From the IMG/VR virus record IMGVR_UViG_3300023104_000001, positions 1 to 52,757 of that record: a stretch of 52,757 bases of DNA. One strand, given 5' to 3'. Below, one piece after another: positions 41,024 through 49,002 of the stretch. How positions within the stretch are numbered: the first letter of the stretch is position 1; each line of letters begins with the position of its first letter. Origin of the DNA: a virus. The notes under the pieces are model-generated. The model was not told the DNA's origin, did not search any database, and was given only the letters and a program-made list of their open reading frames with translations. A program made the position numbers and the translations under genes.

Positions 41024-41369
41024 CTAATTGCACCTTAGTCGCAAAATACTTGAAGTGCGGAATAACCCCAGATTGCCATGGAAACTTGGAGGACAACTCA
41101 TAAGCTGTGCCACGCCATATCAACTTATCCGGCTGCTGGTTCTCACCCTTATCTTCCATGGTCACCAATTCAACCGCCGTGTAGATGCGCATCACGTCCG
41201 TCATAACTCGGCCCTGAGGCAAGTTCAACATCTTGATATCTGTGTTGCTTAACGGCTGAACCGAGGCTTGGATCATGATTGGCGTTTCCATCCCCGGGAC
41301 CCAATTGCCATCAACATAAGCCCCTGGCATTTGACGGACGATGATTTGTGGACTTCTAAAACCACTCAT
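41010..41369 (-). CDS. Head-tail connector protein, 119 aa
   Basis: I start at MSGFRSPQIIVRQMPGAYVD (41369) after GAGGTGG. RQMPGAYVDGNWVPG with QASVQPLSNTDIKMLNLPQG match small neck proteins whose SH3-like fold stops DNA leak. It overlaps both neighbours by 14 bases. Confidence 0.78.
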   Translation of the reverse strand: MSGFRSPQIIVRQMPGAYVDGNWVPGMETPIMIQASVQPLSNTDIKMLNLPQGRVMTDVMRIYTAVELVTMEDKGENQQPDKLIWRGTAYELSSKFPWQSGVIPHFKYFATKVQLDVNV

Positions 41370-41757
41370 TGTTACCCACCTCCCGACCTTGCGGAACATT
41401 CAAGCCATAGCGAGTCATGATGCCAGAACCAAACGATCCAAAGCCTAGCAAAGCTAGCTGATCGTCATAGATGTTCGTGCGCGTAGCCGAGGTGCCAGAC
41501 GTTTCATACGTGCGCATGAGGTCGCCTTCGCGCTCACTTTTGAGCACTTGCGTGCCAGTTTCGCCACTTGTAGATTGCGCTTGTACGAACAGAATGCTGG
41601 CCGCCTTTAGGGCAAGCGCCAATGGCTGGCTTTCTACGGGGTAGGCGTCCACATTGATGTAGAGACGCGCCAGAGTGATGGCGAATTCCACATCAGCATC
41701 CGGAAGCGCGGAAAACTGCGGCGCGACAAAGCGGAAAATCTCAAGCGGCGTCGCCAT
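41356..41757 (-). CDS. Head-tail adaptor (DUF4054-like)
   Basis: 133 residues. EIFRFVAPQFSALPDADVEF, then INVDAYPVESQPLALALKAA and YDDQLALLGFGSFGSGIMTR fit the DUF4054 adaptor family, which docks on the portal. It follows the small gene at 41757 stop-to-start. Confidence 0.85.
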   Translation of the reverse strand: MATPLEIFRFVAPQFSALPDADVEFAITLARLYINVDAYPVESQPLALALKAASILFVQAQSTSGETGTQVLKSEREGDLMRTYETSGTSATRTNIYDDQLALLGFGSFGSGIMTRYGLNVPQGREVGNNEWF

Positions 41758-41927
41758 TATTCGGCCTTCTCATCCTTGGCAGTGCGGGCCTTAGCTTTGA
41801 CTACTTCCAGTTCATCGTTGCCCTTGATGTCAGCTTCGGAACATGCCACTTCAACGGCTTCCGCGCCAGGGATCAACTGTACGCCTGCGACGGTCCAAAG
41901 ACGGCTTCCGGTGTTCTTAATCAGCAT
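41757..41927 (-). CDS. Small hypothetical protein, 56 aa
   Basis: I start at MLIKNTGSRLWTVAGVQLIP (41927) after GGAG. Small proteins of this type often precede adaptor genes and resemble N-terminal strands of tail or head proteins (ELEVVKAKARTAKDEKAE is a charged tail). It is first in the neck operon and close to site H. Confidence 0.7.
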   Translation of the reverse strand: MLIKNTGSRLWTVAGVQLIPGAEAVEVACSEADIKGNDELEVVKAKARTAKDEKAE

Positions 41928-41937
41928 GTCAAACTCC

Positions 41938-41958
41938 ATAGTTAAAATCAATTGGTGG
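41938..41958 (-). promoter_or_regulatory. Dispersed element, site H
   Basis: The minus strand reads CACCAATTGATTTTAACTAT, one base from the site D core. It sits between divergent starts at 41927 (minus) and 42011 (plus). Confidence 0.6.
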
Positions 41959-42010
41959 TAAATCAATTATACATCCATACTTGCGGTACACCATCACTAG
42001 GAGATATACC

Positions 42011-42304
42011 ATGACAACCGCCTCTAGCATTGCCTACCAAGCTTGCAACCTGTTTGACAAAAACCCGAAAGAAATTGAAGGCTCTTTCACCATGTATTCG
42101 CACGATCGCTTTGCTTCTTTAATCATCGCCGGTATTGCCGAACAAATGATCAAAGACGGATGCGGTGAGGCGCAAATTAAGATGGTTCTCGCATCCAAGT
42201 CCATTCGTTGGGGGCTTGATGCTCATGAGGATGAATTGATTCAGTGGGGTCAAAAGTTTGCCCGCGATTGCGGCTTTAAAGACGAATACAAGGATGCAAA
42301 ATGA
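42011..42304 (+). CDS. Hypothetical protein, 97 aa
   Basis: I start at MTTASSIAYQACNLFDKNPK (42011) after AGGAGA. The product is helical (FASLIIAGIAEQMIKDGCGE; SKSIRWGLDAHEDELIQWGQ). First gene of the ThyX cassette. Function unknown. Confidence 0.7.
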   Translation: MTTASSIAYQACNLFDKNPKEIEGSFTMYSHDRFASLIIAGIAEQMIKDGCGEAQIKMVLASKSIRWGLDAHEDELIQWGQKFARDCGFKDEYKDAK

Positions 42305-42513
42305 TTGCCACGTACTCTGTAAATATGTATGACGGAAATTCAGGAACAAGTATCAAAATTTGTGAGGATGGGGACGGCCCTGGAATGTTAAGCGTAAAAG
42401 TAGATCAAGAACATTTCGGGGACATTGATTTCCACATGAATTTTAAAGACGCCAAAGACTTTGCCAATGGCATCCTTCGCGCTGTCGAACTGATAGAGGA
42501 ATCGCAGAAATGA
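42301..42513 (+). CDS. Hypothetical protein, 70 aa
   Basis: Small beta-rich acidic protein (GNSGTSIKICEDGDGPGMLS; VDQEHFGDIDFHMNFKDAKD). Overlaps both neighbours by four bases. No family is recognised. Confidence 0.7.
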   Translation: MIATYSVNMYDGNSGTSIKICEDGDGPGMLSVKVDQEHFGDIDFHMNFKDAKDFANGILRAVELIEESQK

Positions 42514-43181
42514 GCGCAATTCAAGTACTCGACCACGGCACAATCCGATTGGTAGACCACATGGGCAATGATCTGTCCGTAGTTCGATCAGCAAGGGTCA
42601 GCTACGATGCCGAATGGCGCGCTGGCGACGATGCTGGCAAAGATGCGAAGCTTATCAACTACTTGATGAAGAATCGCCACACAAGCCCGTTTGAGTCGGT
42701 CACGTTCACCTTCGAAGTCAAAGCGCCGATTTTCGTTTTTCGCCAATGGCATCGCCATCGCACTTGGTCGTTCAATGAAATTTCGGCGCGCTATGCAGAA
42801 TTGCCGGAGGAGTTTTATGTGCCAGATGTGAGCAAGATTACGGCGCAGTCTGTAGGGAATAAGCAGCAACGGACGGATGAACAGTTGCAAAGCGCTGTAC
42901 TGATTCAGACCATCATAGGAAGCCATTGCGAAGATGCATTCACAGCGTATCGTGACTTATTGGCGTTTGGCTGCCCCCGCGAACTCGCGCGCGGAGTCCT
43001 GCCTGTGAACACATACAGCAAGATGTTCGCCACGGTCGATCTGCACAACCTGCTGGGCTTCATTCGACTGCGCGACCACAGCCATGCGCAGTATGAAATC
43101 CAAGTGTATGCCCAAGCCATGCTTGACTTGATCCGTCCAATTGTGCCGGTGTCTGTTGCGGCGTTTGAGGAGTTTAAATGA
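42510..43181 (+). CDS. thyX: Flavin-dependent thymidylate synthase
   Basis: 223 residues, a full-length ThyX. The signature RHRx7S is RHRTWSFNEIS (82-92) followed by ARY. A second motif is NLLGFIRLRDHSHAQYEIQV near the end. It makes dTMP from dUMP with FAD and methylene-tetrahydrofolate, complementing the dUTPase. It is on the plus strand inside the head/neck region, in a cassette away from the replication genes. Confidence 0.97.
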   Translation: MSAIQVLDHGTIRLVDHMGNDLSVVRSARVSYDAEWRAGDDAGKDAKLINYLMKNRHTSPFESVTFTFEVKAPIFVFRQWHRHRTWSFNEISARYAELPEEFYVPDVSKITAQSVGNKQQRTDEQLQSAVLIQTIIGSHCEDAFTAYRDLLAFGCPRELARGVLPVNTYSKMFATVDLHNLLGFIRLRDHSHAQYEIQVYAQAMLDLIRPIVPVSVAAFEEFK

Positions 43182-43408
43182 AAAATATTGACTGGTTTGG
43201 CGTGTTTTTATTTGGTGCCACTGCGCTTTCTGTGCTAATGGTGCTAGGTCTTTTTTTTAGCCTTTTTTATATAAACAAAAACGCCGCCAAGTACATTCCA
43301 ATTCACAATTGCGTTATTGTCAGCTATGCAGGAGAGGATGCAGAGCCAATCTACCAATGCGACACAGGCTTAAAACGTAAGCGCGATATGCTTGAGGAAA
43401 AAAAATGA
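43178..43408 (+). CDS. Small membrane protein, 76 aa
   Basis: One strong membrane span (VFLFGATALSVLMVLGLFFS) with an aromatic N-terminal end, then a periplasmic or cytoplasmic tail containing two Cys (HNCVIVSYAGEDAEPIYQCD). Overlaps both neighbours by four bases. It could be a superinfection-type factor; no direct evidence. Confidence 0.65.
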   Translation: MKNIDWFGVFLFGATALSVLMVLGLFFSLFYINKNAAKYIPIHNCVIVSYAGEDAEPIYQCDTGLKRKRDMLEEKK

Positions 43409-43608
43409 ACAAATACATTGCATTAATCATTGCAATTCTATTGATTGGCTGTGATCGCCCTAGAACCGGGGAGCACTCAGAGCTTGCGACTGATCCGGGT
43501 TTGTATAAAGATAGAGAAACGGGTTGCGAATACCTTGCCCGTGGAAACCAATACGGAGGATTAACACCTCGCATGGATTCTGACGGAAAGCATATTTGTC
43601 GTAAATAA
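43405..43608 (+). CDS. Small lipoprotein, 67 aa (DUF6440-like)
   Basis: Signal peptide with lipobox LIGC (MNKYIALIIAILLIGCDRPR, Cys16). The mature part has RETGCEYLARGNQYGGLTPR, the ETGxxYL...GGLTPR pattern of phage proteins near DUF6440. Outer-membrane placement suggests receptor masking or envelope change, as inferred for other phage lipoproteins. Confidence 0.75.
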   Translation: MNKYIALIIAILLIGCDRPRTGEHSELATDPGLYKDRETGCEYLARGNQYGGLTPRMDSDGKHICRK

Positions 43609-43633
43609 AAAAAGGGGCCATCACTGGCCCCTT
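43607..43633. terminator. Bidirectional terminator between ThyX cassette and capsid gene
   Basis: AAAGGGGCCA (43611-43620), TCAC, TGGCCCCTTT. Strong T run on the minus strand (A run at 43607-43613), weaker on the plus strand. It ends the capsid transcript and the convergent cassette. Confidence 0.85.
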
Positions 43634-43669
43634 TCCGCATCCAAGGATGCTATCCCCATCACGAGATTC

Positions 43670-44644
43670 TTAAATGCCAGATGCAATCGCAAAAGCCATT
43701 GGACGTTCGATTGTCACGCCACCAAAGCGAGTCTCGCAAGGCACAATGAAGTACAGATTGCGCGACTGTGGCGAGTGCTGAGTAAATGGCATCGGGATAT
43801 TCATCTGGTAGTTTTCCGAGCTATTTTCAGCAGCAACCATGATGTCCGTACCACCTGGACCTGCACCAGTCAATTCCAGAACTGGGACAACACGCTTGAT
43901 AAACGGGTTGTTGGACAAGAAGAATTGCAGAATCGTGGTTGGGTCTTGTGCACCCGAGCGCTGCGAGTTGATCAGCGCGTACTGTGCCAGAGGCATCCAA
44001 ATTTCATCAGGGCGATGAGTGCCATTGGTACTGGTGTAGACAGAATTCGCAATGCCATTCAAGTCACGGATGATTTGATCAGCAGTCTTGGTCGAAAAAG
44101 TCTTGGTGGCGCCAGTGCCGTCAGCAGGAACGACATAACCCGGAATATTTGCATTGGTCAGGAAGCCAGGCAGACCCGAAGCCGCATCGCCAGTCCATGC
44201 AAACCGGTTGATGGTTTGATCGCTGCTTTTGCGTGCAGCGACAGCAAGCTTGGAATCAAGCGGTACACCAGCCATTTGCGCATAGCGAATCTCCTGCACA
44301 TCGTAGCGATAGCTATTGCCGATGCTCTTGATAGGCGTGGTCGTTTCCAGCGCAGAAATGCTGGAAGTTGGCAGATCATCAGCGTATGCGGCGATGATTT
44401 TTGCCGAACCAACCGAATCCCATTGACGCCAAGTGATAGTTTTAGCACCAGATGGAATCGAAGTATCAATTGGGAAAAGTTCCCACGCGGTCAGCCTTGG
44501 ACGCTCAACGTCATAAGTCTTTGCACGAATGAATTCCAATTGCCGAGCAAAGAAGATCGACTCGCCAGCATCGGCGCGCAGCATGCCGGTGTTTTCGATG
44601 ACGCGCAGGTCTTGTGCATCGTAGTACATAGTTTCGTCACTCAT
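43670..44644 (-). CDS. Major capsid protein (DUF2184-like)
   Basis: 324 residues. FFARQLEFIRAKTYDVERPR, AWELFPIDTSIPSGAKTITW and QMAGVPLDSKLAVAARKSSD with TINRFAWTGD fit DUF2184, an HK97-fold capsid branch. The end RFGGVTIERPMAFAIASGI is a typical E-loop/P-domain close. It is followed by a strong terminator, in keeping with high expression. Confidence 0.92.
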   Translation of the reverse strand: MSDETMYYDAQDLRVIENTGMLRADAGESIFFARQLEFIRAKTYDVERPRLTAWELFPIDTSIPSGAKTITWRQWDSVGSAKIIAAYADDLPTSSISALETTTPIKSIGNSYRYDVQEIRYAQMAGVPLDSKLAVAARKSSDQTINRFAWTGDAASGLPGFLTNANIPGYVVPADGTGATKTFSTKTADQIIRDLNGIANSVYTSTNGTHRPDEIWMPLAQYALINSQRSGAQDPTTILQFFLSNNPFIKRVVPVLELTGAGPGGTDIMVAAENSSENYQMNIPMPFTQHSPQSRNLYFIVPCETRFGGVTIERPMAFAIASGI

Positions 44645-45126
44645 TAGTCAATCTCCACCACTGCGAGGCCCGATGCGGTCGTGCCGGTAATAAACGTTGC
44701 GCGGAATTGAGTAAATGCCTCAATACCTGCTGCAACGGCTTCATCTGTCACCAAGCCGGACGACAGTTTAAGGTTTGCGACAGCGCCAGCTACAACGGCA
44801 TCATCGGTCATCATCCAGATACGACCACGCTTAAACACGGAAACCGAATCAGTTGCCGAGTACGCCGATACAGCACCAAGCGATGGATACACTTGCTCAG
44901 CAAACATACTTGCGGCAGCAATGCCAACTGCCAATGCAGCTTGGCCTGCGCCAGTGCCTACGGCCAGGACTTGTCGCTCTTTATTGGTGCCAAGCTTCAC
45001 AGCAGCGCCAAAGGGAATTGTGCCTTCCGCCAGATAAGACATAGTGTCACCAAAGCCACTATCGTAAATCAGGCCGGTATAGCCCAAAGGCTGATACTGA
45101 CCAAACGTGCTTTGTGGAATAGGCAT
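44644..45126 (-). CDS. Head decoration/cement protein (Gp24-like)
   Basis: 160 residues. GTIPFGAAVKLGTNKERQVL, then AVGIAAASMFAEQVYPSLGA and VSVFKRGRIWMMTDDAVV fit structural cement proteins that trimerise on DUF2184 capsids. Directly before the capsid gene, as usual. Confidence 0.85.
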   Translation of the reverse strand: MPIPQSTFGQYQPLGYTGLIYDSGFGDTMSYLAEGTIPFGAAVKLGTNKERQVLAVGTGAGQAALAVGIAAASMFAEQVYPSLGAVSAYSATDSVSVFKRGRIWMMTDDAVVAGAVANLKLSSGLVTDEAVAAGIEAFTQFRATFITGTTASGLAVVEID

Positions 45127-46169
45127 TATTTTTTCTCCTTCATGCGTGCAATCATTTCATCGCGTTTCGATGCACTGGTAATTGGTGCTGCGCCATCAGT
45201 ACGGGTATTGACTGCCGCACGCTGCGATGCCATGTTTTGAACGGGAGCCACTTCCACCGCCATATCGAAAGCAGCATCGACATAAACATCGGACTTATCG
45301 GTCAGATCGGCGTCTTTGCGAACCGACTTGATAACTAGCTCCTTAACTTCGCGGTCGGTTTTATCCTTTGCGTCCACCTTGAACTTGGTAGCGGTTGCTT
45401 CCAGGGTCAGGCGATTCAGAGCATCAATGCGGCCTTGTTCTTTTGCAGCAGCCAGGGCATCGGCTTGCGCGTCAACTTTAGCTTGCAGTACATCCTTGGC
45501 AGCGATAGCGGCATCGAGTTTGGTTTTGGCGTCGGATACGTCAACCCGGAGCTTGTCTAGCTCGCGGGAGACTTCCGGAGCCGCATCATACTCAAGGCCG
45601 TCAAGTTTTACTTTTACGGTCATGGTTTGTTGCTCCTGCTGGTTGAAAAAAGGGTCTTCGTCACTGTCCATATTCAGGCGCGCAACCGGTCCGGCGCGTC
45701 CCTTTTTTACAACAGACAGGTGGTTAATTCGGATGTTGCGCTGAATCGCGTCATAGCGGCCAAATACCGGATGCTCGCCCGGCGTCTCGTCCAAGTGCGC
45801 ACTATAACCTAGTGATAGCTCACGCCTATCGCCAATAGCGTCAGGCGAATGAATGGTGATGTCGGTCCGGACATTATCGCCGTCTTGAGTGCCCGCGCTA
45901 AGGATAGTTCCAATGGTCACGCGGTGCGCGCTCTTGGCGTCTACACGGCCACTGGCAGGGTGATCGACGGTGATTGCCTTCCCTCGCATGGATGCGAGCG
46001 CATCGGCGTGGAAAACCTCTTCTGGCAGGCGCAATTCACGCTGAATCTTTCCGTCTGCGCGGCGGTACTCCTGAATGCCAACACGCGCCACGATGGGCGA
46101 ATCAACCAAGAACCCTTCATCGGTCTTGGTCGCCTGGAAATCGCTGTAGTCGTATCGGGTAACGTTCAT
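45126..46169 (-). CDS. Prohead protease with fused scaffold (DUF2213)
   Basis: I start at MNVTRYDYSDFQATKTDEGF (46169), 347 residues. Protease part 1-190 has KAITVDHPASG (His67-type catalytic region), LSLGYSAHLDETPGEHPVFG and HLSVVKKGRAGPVARLN. The C-terminal half is a charged coil (SRELDKLRVDVSDAKTKLDA) that acts as internal scaffold and is digested. No Shine-Dalgarno sequence precedes this ATG; a TACAAT -10-like box ends six bases upstream, so a leaderless message is possible. Confidence 0.88.
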   Translation of the reverse strand: MNVTRYDYSDFQATKTDEGFLVDSPIVARVGIQEYRRADGKIQRELRLPEEVFHADALASMRGKAITVDHPASGRVDAKSAHRVTIGTILSAGTQDGDNVRTDITIHSPDAIGDRRELSLGYSAHLDETPGEHPVFGRYDAIQRNIRINHLSVVKKGRAGPVARLNMDSDEDPFFNQQEQQTMTVKVKLDGLEYDAAPEVSRELDKLRVDVSDAKTKLDAAIAAKDVLQAKVDAQADALAAAKEQGRIDALNRLTLEATATKFKVDAKDKTDREVKELVIKSVRKDADLTDKSDVYVDAAFDMAVEVAPVQNMASQRAAVNTRTDGAAPITSASKRDEMIARMKEKK

Positions 46170-46193
46170 GTAGCTATTGTATATCAGAATCAA

Positions 46194-46222
46194 AATAGCG
46201 ATAGAAAAAATCAATTGGCTAG
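46194..46222 (-). promoter_or_regulatory. Dispersed element, site F
   Basis: The minus strand reads AGCCAATTGATTTTTTCTAT then CGCTATT. It lies between divergent starts at 46169 (minus) and 46275 (plus); a TATACAAT -10 for the protease gene follows it on the minus strand. Confidence 0.55.
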
Positions 46223-46274
46223 AAGTTCGGCAAAGAAATATGATTTGGATACACCATCACGAAGGGGGATTGAA

Positions 46275-46535
46275 ATGTCTTTAAGCCACATCAATGAAAT
46301 GGCATACGTAAAAGCAGCAATTAAAAAGCTAGGCGATGTCCCGGAAAACTTTTTTATCTACAAACTTGCATGGATTGGGGAGGGAAATGCGGCAGTCATG
46401 CAGTTAACCGGCGCAGTATTTAGAGAGGCGAAAAAAGGGAAAAATAAAGGCGAAATGTGCATCGTAATCAAAGGGTCTGAGAAAGTTACCCATATGACTC
46501 ATGAGGAAATTGATAGCGCGGAGGGACGGAAATGA
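46275..46535 (+). CDS. Hypothetical protein, 86 aa
   Basis: I start at MSLSHINEMAYVKAAIKKLG (46275) after AAGGGGGA. Charged alpha/beta product (NAAVMQLTGAVFREAKKGKN, CIVIKGSEKVTHMTHEEI). First gene of a plus-strand accessory cassette. Function unknown. Confidence 0.7.
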   Translation: MSLSHINEMAYVKAAIKKLGDVPENFFIYKLAWIGEGNAAVMQLTGAVFREAKKGKNKGEMCIVIKGSEKVTHMTHEEIDSAEGRK

Positions 46536-46633
46536 TCCCCCGCCGCAAACTCTTAATCGCTTTCGCCATCGCAGTAGGAATTGAAATCATCATCGTTGGC
46601 GTAACCACCTACGTAATTCACAAAATCGGATAA
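46532..46633 (+). CDS. Small membrane peptide, 33 aa
   Basis: ATGA overlap at its start. One membrane helix (LLIAFAIAVGIEIIIVGVTT) with basic N-terminus (MIPRRK). Confidence 0.55.
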   Translation: MIPRRKLLIAFAIAVGIEIIIVGVTTYVIHKIG

Positions 46634-46636
46634 ATA

Positions 46637-46900
46637 ATGCACATCACACTTAAAAAGAATGGCCTTCGTCGCGAAGTCAAATCGGGATTCTCTTGGACTA
46701 CTTTGTTTTTCGGAGCATGGGTTCCACTGTTGCGCGGCATGTGGGTTCAACTCTTCATCATGTTTGCAACGCTCGGCTTCGCCTACTTCTATTACATCTT
46801 CACTATCAATCGCATCTATGCGCGCAAGTTGATCGAGGATGGTTGGCAAGTTTCTGACGATGATTTGACTATGGCCCAAGTGGCGTGGGGGATGGTATGA
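46637..46900 (+). CDS. Small membrane protein (DUF2628-like), 87 aa
   Basis: Pattern SWTTLFFGAWVPLLRGMWVQ, then FIMFATLGFAYFYYIFTINR gives two membrane segments joined by a turn, then NRIYARKLIEDGWQVSDDD, as in DUF2628-type proteins. Overlaps the next gene by four bases. Confidence 0.72.
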   Translation: MHITLKKNGLRREVKSGFSWTTLFFGAWVPLLRGMWVQLFIMFATLGFAYFYYIFTINRIYARKLIEDGWQVSDDDLTMAQVAWGMV

Positions 46901-47727
46901 ATAACATTATTAATGAAGCAATTGCATTTAGAAAAGATGCAATAAAATATGGAAAAATTGAATACGCCATGAGCATTCAAAGTGATTTGCTTGAACTTGG
47001 AATTATCCTTGATGATCGTCCGGACGGATCAACAGGTTGGATTAAGTCGAGCGCGGCAAGGGATGCGGCGCTGGAAGAGGCGGCGGGTCTGTGTGATGAA
47101 GAGGCGCGCGACTACCCCGGCCCCGCGCCGCGCCGACTTGCCACCGCCATTCTCGCCCTCAAGTCCATCGCCGCGCCTGTGGCGAGCTGCGCTGAGAAGC
47201 CAGCTGGTATTAGCTGGCTGGAAAACGTATTTCATGGCGATCCGCCATTGCCGCATGCGTCTTGGAACGACTGGATGGCCGAGGCCACGCAGTCACGCGT
47301 CATCAGTGGCGTCACCATCAGGCAGGTGAGCATATCCGACTACAGCGCCAAAGCTCCCGCCCTGGTGCAGCAGGCAGCGCCGAGCGATGCAGCAGATAAG
47401 TGGCGCACACTTGCGCTGCAATACGATGGGCATCGCATGCAGGCTTTGGCTCACCTGAAATGCATGGTTGAAAACCCAGCAACGCATCGCAGTATAGCGG
47501 CTCAATTTTTGCGTGCCGCGCCCGCCCAGCCGGCCGGCCTGAGCGAGCAGGACAAGCTCGATGCGGCGCGGTATCGCTGGCTGCGCGCCAATCACGAAAC
47601 CTACGTGCCGGACGGCGATCTCCCAGCGCTGTGGGAGCACAAAAAGCGCAACGACTACGGCATGAAGTCGTTCGTCGCGCTCGACTCCGCCATTGACGCC
47701 ATTCTCGCAGCCAAGGCCGCGCCATGA
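46897..47727 (+). CDS. Hypothetical GC-rich mosaic protein, 276 aa
   Basis: I start at MNNIINEAIAFRKDAIKYGK (46897, ATGA overlap). An AT-rich first 45 codons give way to GC-rich sequence at about 47040, carrying blocks found in beta-proteobacterial phages (RDAALEEAAGLCDEEARDYP; KLDAARYRWLRANHETYVPD; ALDSAIDAILAAKAAP), joined by Ala/Pro linkers. The sharp composition change within one gene indicates a recombination joint. It is comparable in style to the gene at 12937. Function unknown. Confidence 0.75.
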   Translation: MNNIINEAIAFRKDAIKYGKIEYAMSIQSDLLELGIILDDRPDGSTGWIKSSAARDAALEEAAGLCDEEARDYPGPAPRRLATAILALKSIAAPVASCAEKPAGISWLENVFHGDPPLPHASWNDWMAEATQSRVISGVTIRQVSISDYSAKAPALVQQAAPSDAADKWRTLALQYDGHRMQALAHLKCMVENPATHRSIAAQFLRAAPAQPAGLSEQDKLDAARYRWLRANHETYVPDGDLPALWEHKKRNDYGMKSFVALDSAIDAILAAKAAP

Positions 47728-47912
47728 CTACCAAACTACAATGGCGCAAACCAATCGAATCAGACAAGGCGCGCAAATGCCGAGCACGTAATAAATTTGA
47801 AAAGAAGACGTATTTCGTCGAATGGAATCAAGAATATCAAGTTTGGGCAATTTTCGGAAAACCACATATTTTGGTTCGAGTTGATGAAATTTTTGCGGAG
47901 CGTGCCAAATGA
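47724..47912 (+). CDS. Hypothetical protein, 62 aa
   Basis: Basic N-terminal half (KARKCRARNKFEKKTYFVEW) and an aromatic second half. Four-base overlaps at both ends show operon membership. No family is recognised. Confidence 0.65.
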   Translation: MTTKLQWRKPIESDKARKCRARNKFEKKTYFVEWNQEYQVWAIFGKPHILVRVDEIFAERAK

Positions 47913-48205
47913 TCTTCCTAGACCCCATCATGATCGCCTGTCTAATTGGCTTCATTATTTGCGTAAGAATTACGGGTCAAGACATGATCCGCTTTGTTAT
48001 GGCTGCATTTCGCATCGCATATCTTCCGAAGCTTGGCGTAAATTATTACTACTCCATGAGTGGTCCATTTGGTGATGTGCTGACGCCTACCAAAATCATC
48101 AACGGCTATGTCGAGTACGACGTAAGGTATGCGGATGGCAACAAGGCCAAATCATCGGCAACCTTCTACACTTGGGCATTCATGTGCAAGGAGATTAAAG
48201 AATGA
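47909..48205 (+). CDS. Small membrane-anchored protein, 98 aa
   Basis: An N-terminal span (IMIACLIGFIICVRI) is followed by YYYSMSGPFGDVLTPTKIIN and a beta part (GYVEYDVRYADGNKAKSSAT). Four-base overlaps at both ends. Function unknown. Confidence 0.65.
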   Translation: MIFLDPIMIACLIGFIICVRITGQDMIRFVMAAFRIAYLPKLGVNYYYSMSGPFGDVLTPTKIINGYVEYDVRYADGNKAKSSATFYTWAFMCKEIKE

Positions 48206-48357
48206 AAACGCGCCACATCTTGTTTGCACTAATCGGAATTTAACTTTTCTCCATCATGATCGGATCAGCCATGTACCAATCAGAACTCTATGAACTCAGG
48301 GGCGCGCATTGCACGCCGATCAATCAATCTTATGTTTGTATCCAGGGTGCGAAATGA
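48202..48357 (+). pseudogene. Small membrane-protein gene with in-frame TAA
   Basis: ATG at 48202 (ATGA overlap) opens MKTRHILFALIGI, then TAA at 48241-48243. The same frame continues LFSIMIGSAMYQSELYELRG to a TGA (48355-48357) that overlaps the next start by ATGA. Without the TAA it would be one 51-residue gene with a membrane helix spanning the stop position. A mutation, an assembly error or an internal start at MIGSAMY are the alternatives. Confidence 0.55.
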
Positions 48358-48719
48358 AAAAGCTAACAGCCGACAAAATTGATAGCCTTTGGTCGAAGAC
48401 AAAGGAGCGCTCTGAATTTATGCAGAACATCTTGATCGAGGTTGAGGAAATGGCGGAGTTTGGTCCTACCTGTGCAAAGATCGTCAGCCAGGATATCGGC
48501 ATCACAATTGAGGATGCGGAAAGCTGCATTCGTCGGTTGGTGATTAGTGGTGCATTGCAAAAATGCAAAAATAAAATGAGGATTGGAGGTGAAATGCAAA
48601 CGATGTATCAGATTCCTAGCAATGAACCAAGGCAAGCAAAATTGATTGAAGACACGCCACCGCAACGAGATTGGCTCGTGGCTGCATTTTTTGGAGAGAC
48701 AGCATGCGCTACACCTTGA
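48354..48719 (+). CDS. Hypothetical protein with winged-helix-like pattern, 121 aa
   Basis: I start at MKKLTADKIDSLWSKTKERS (48354). FMQNILIEVEEMAEFGPTCA, then AESCIRRLVISGALQKCKNK and QTMYQIPSN give a helix-helix-wing pattern similar to small phage DNA-binding proteins. Whether it is a regulator is inference. Confidence 0.65.
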   Translation: MKKLTADKIDSLWSKTKERSEFMQNILIEVEEMAEFGPTCAKIVSQDIGITIEDAESCIRRLVISGALQKCKNKMRIGGEMQTMYQIPSNEPRQAKLIEDTPPQRDWLVAAFFGETACATP

Positions 48720-48781
48720 TCCAATGCCCCCAATGTGGTGGCGCACACTCCCTAAGTCATTGCCCAAGATGGCGTTGTTAA
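48704..48781 (+). CDS. Zinc-ribbon peptide, 25 aa
   Basis: The peptide MRYTLIQCPQCGGAHSLSHC has CxxC and a later C-x3-R-C pair, so a zinc knuckle is plausible. GGAGAG precedes the ATG. It overlaps the upstream gene by 16 bases. Confidence 0.5.
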   Translation: MRYTLIQCPQCGGAHSLSHCPRWRC

Positions 48782-48809
48782 AAAAATAGGCCCATAATAG
48801 GGCCTATTT
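48782..48809 (+). terminator. Hairpin terminator in accessory cassette
   Basis: AATAGGCCC (48785-48793) pairs with GGGCCTATT (48800-48808). The T run on the plus strand is short; the A run upstream would serve the opposite strand better. Confidence 0.6.
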
Positions 48810-48828
48810 AACGTTTCGGAGGATCAAA

Positions 48829-49002
48829 ATGCAATACGAATCAAGGTTTGCCATCGGCGATTACGCAATTATGGAGCAAGGTCGCGTAATCATTTTTGCT
48901 GTGACGTTCACCGTATCAAAAGTTACTTACCAAGTGATGAATATTGAGGGAAGCATGATGCACAATATTCCTTCTGAGTGGCTTACTCCTATCGAATCTT
49001 AG
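48829..49002 (+). CDS. Hypothetical protein, 57 aa
   Basis: ATG at 48829 after CGGAGGATC, a strong ribosome site. Beta-rich product (FAIGDYAIMEQGRVIIFAVT). It converges on and overlaps the next minus-strand gene by 14 bases. Confidence 0.7.
   Translation: MQYESRFAIGDYAIMEQGRVIIFAVTFTVSKVTYQVMNIEGSMMHNIPSEWLTPIES

Noticed and set aside
43775-44647. 290-codon plus-strand frame
   Set aside because: Shadow of the major capsid gene; implausible composition.
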